A DNA stretch of 24,585 nucleotides from Apostichopus californicus (lineage: Eukaryota > Echinodermata > Holothuroidea > Aspidochirotida > Stichopodidae), in assembly GCA_020650975.1 (NCBI GenBank), contig JAIPMN010000367.1, positions 1 through 24,585 of the forward strand, written 5' to 3'. This document shows positions 23,985-24,585 of this stretch, one piece after another. The notes under the pieces are model-generated. The model ran no database searches. It was not told the origin of the DNA and saw only the letters and a list, made by a program, of their open reading frames with translations. The first letter of the stretch is position 1, and each line of letters starts with the position of its first letter. A program made the translations under genes and the position numbers.

Positions 23985-24585
23985 TACAGATTTCTTGTAC
24001 TTTCTCCAGATGAAATGTGTCCCTGGAATTATGTACAGTCTCGGGAATATCCCCAAATTTGCCTCAAAAATGACCCTGAACAAATTCAAGTTTACCTGTT
24101 TGGCCTTCTGTTTGTAGACACAGCTTGAACATGTATGCGACTTGTCCGGTGTTTCCAATTACAAACGTAAAGTTCTTTCATAACTCACAGATAAAGGAAA
24201 TAATTCCATAGCCTGCATTAATTCACATGGGAAACCAATTTTTGAATTTAGTTACAAATAATATGACTTATCTTCACGTACAGTACATATATTGGGAAAT
24301 GTTGGATTTTTATCTTTCACAAAATACCTTGTTCCTGGAAGAGGTGATCTAAATTTAGGCTGTTGACCACCATCTTTGAAACAATGAACCGCCGAAACAC
24401 CGAGAAGCCCGCAAAATTACATGCATCTGTGATAAACATATACAGTAGTGTACAGTAGTTAATTATATTCTTGATGTCAACATAAGGGGTGTCAACATAA
24501 ATATTTCTGTATGTCCCTGGGATTTGGTGGAAAACACATACGGTCACTATTGGCATATTGTACATAGTGTACCGCATACTGATAT
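23985..24585 (-). other. Right edge, no confident gene
   Basis: AT-rich sequence. It has donor-like sites on the minus strand near 24090 (AAACAG|gtaaac) and 24187 (TCT|gtgagtt) and one weak first-exon candidate at 24328-24373. Nothing here could be matched to a known family. Confidence 0.5.
24328..24373 (-). CDS. Possible first coding exon of FBXL20 (weak)
   Basis: ATG at 24373-24371 opens M-V-V-N-S-L-N-L-D-H-L-F-Q-E-Q, then one base of a next codon before donor AACAAG|gtattt. The LFQE ending vaguely recalls the short variable N-terminus that precedes the DEALINKKLPKE segment in some family members. No exon carrying that segment was found between here and 18942, so the link is unproven. Confidence 0.15.

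Noticed and set aside
1-24585. tRNA, rRNA, CRISPR array or prokaryotic operon signals
   Set aside because: No cloverleaf with a GGTTCGAAT-type T-arm, no rRNA core words and no regular spacer-repeat pattern were found; the tandem arrays have no unique spacers.

Overview
This window holds one spliced animal gene on the minus strand, set in AT-rich, repeat-laden non-coding DNA. GT-AG introns, long introns, minisatellites, foldback elements and the protein's similarity to vertebrate FBXL2/FBXL20 all point to a metazoan. Poly-G runs, frequent TACTGTA/TACATGTA-like words and an AGGTCA-rich degenerate repeat are reminiscent of marine invertebrates such as echinoderms, but the species cannot be fixed from sequence alone.

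The gene is the FBXL2/FBXL20-type F-box and leucine-rich-repeat protein, the substrate receptor of an SCF (SKP1-CUL1-F-box) ubiquitin ligase. Twelve exons were read by eye between 18942 and 3241. All have AG/GT borders, and their phases chain without a break into 401 complete codons plus a stop. They encode the second half of the F-box, a 12-13 unit cysteine-type LRR solenoid, and a tail ending in a CaaX box (Cys-Ser-Ile-Leu). Only about the first 35 residues are missing: the N-terminus and the first half of the F-box. Their exon(s) were not found between 18943 and 24585 and probably lie beyond the right edge. One weak first-exon candidate sits at 24328-24373.

Layout, left to right: 1-3240 is downstream of the stop codon and contains a 73-bp tandem repeat (433-775), a 21/26-bp minisatellite (1715-2272) and a probable 3' UTR. 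3241-18942 is the gene body. Its introns hold a ~300-bp foldback element (3915-4215), a 123-bp tandem duplication (8212-8425), a large inverted repeat (9050-10445) with two X-box-like motifs, a perfect 20-bp hairpin (11165-11231), an 11-bp x 8 array beside a splice acceptor (13720-13807) and an AGGTCA-rich degenerate array (14340-14885). 18943-24585 is upstream intron or 5' flank with dispersed repeat copies, a C-rich tract (21011-21150), and a degenerate array leading into a 24-bp satellite (23391-23984).

No RNA gene, CRISPR array, intact transposase or second convincing gene was seen. Long open frames inside the arrays are by-products of repeat units whose length is divisible by three.
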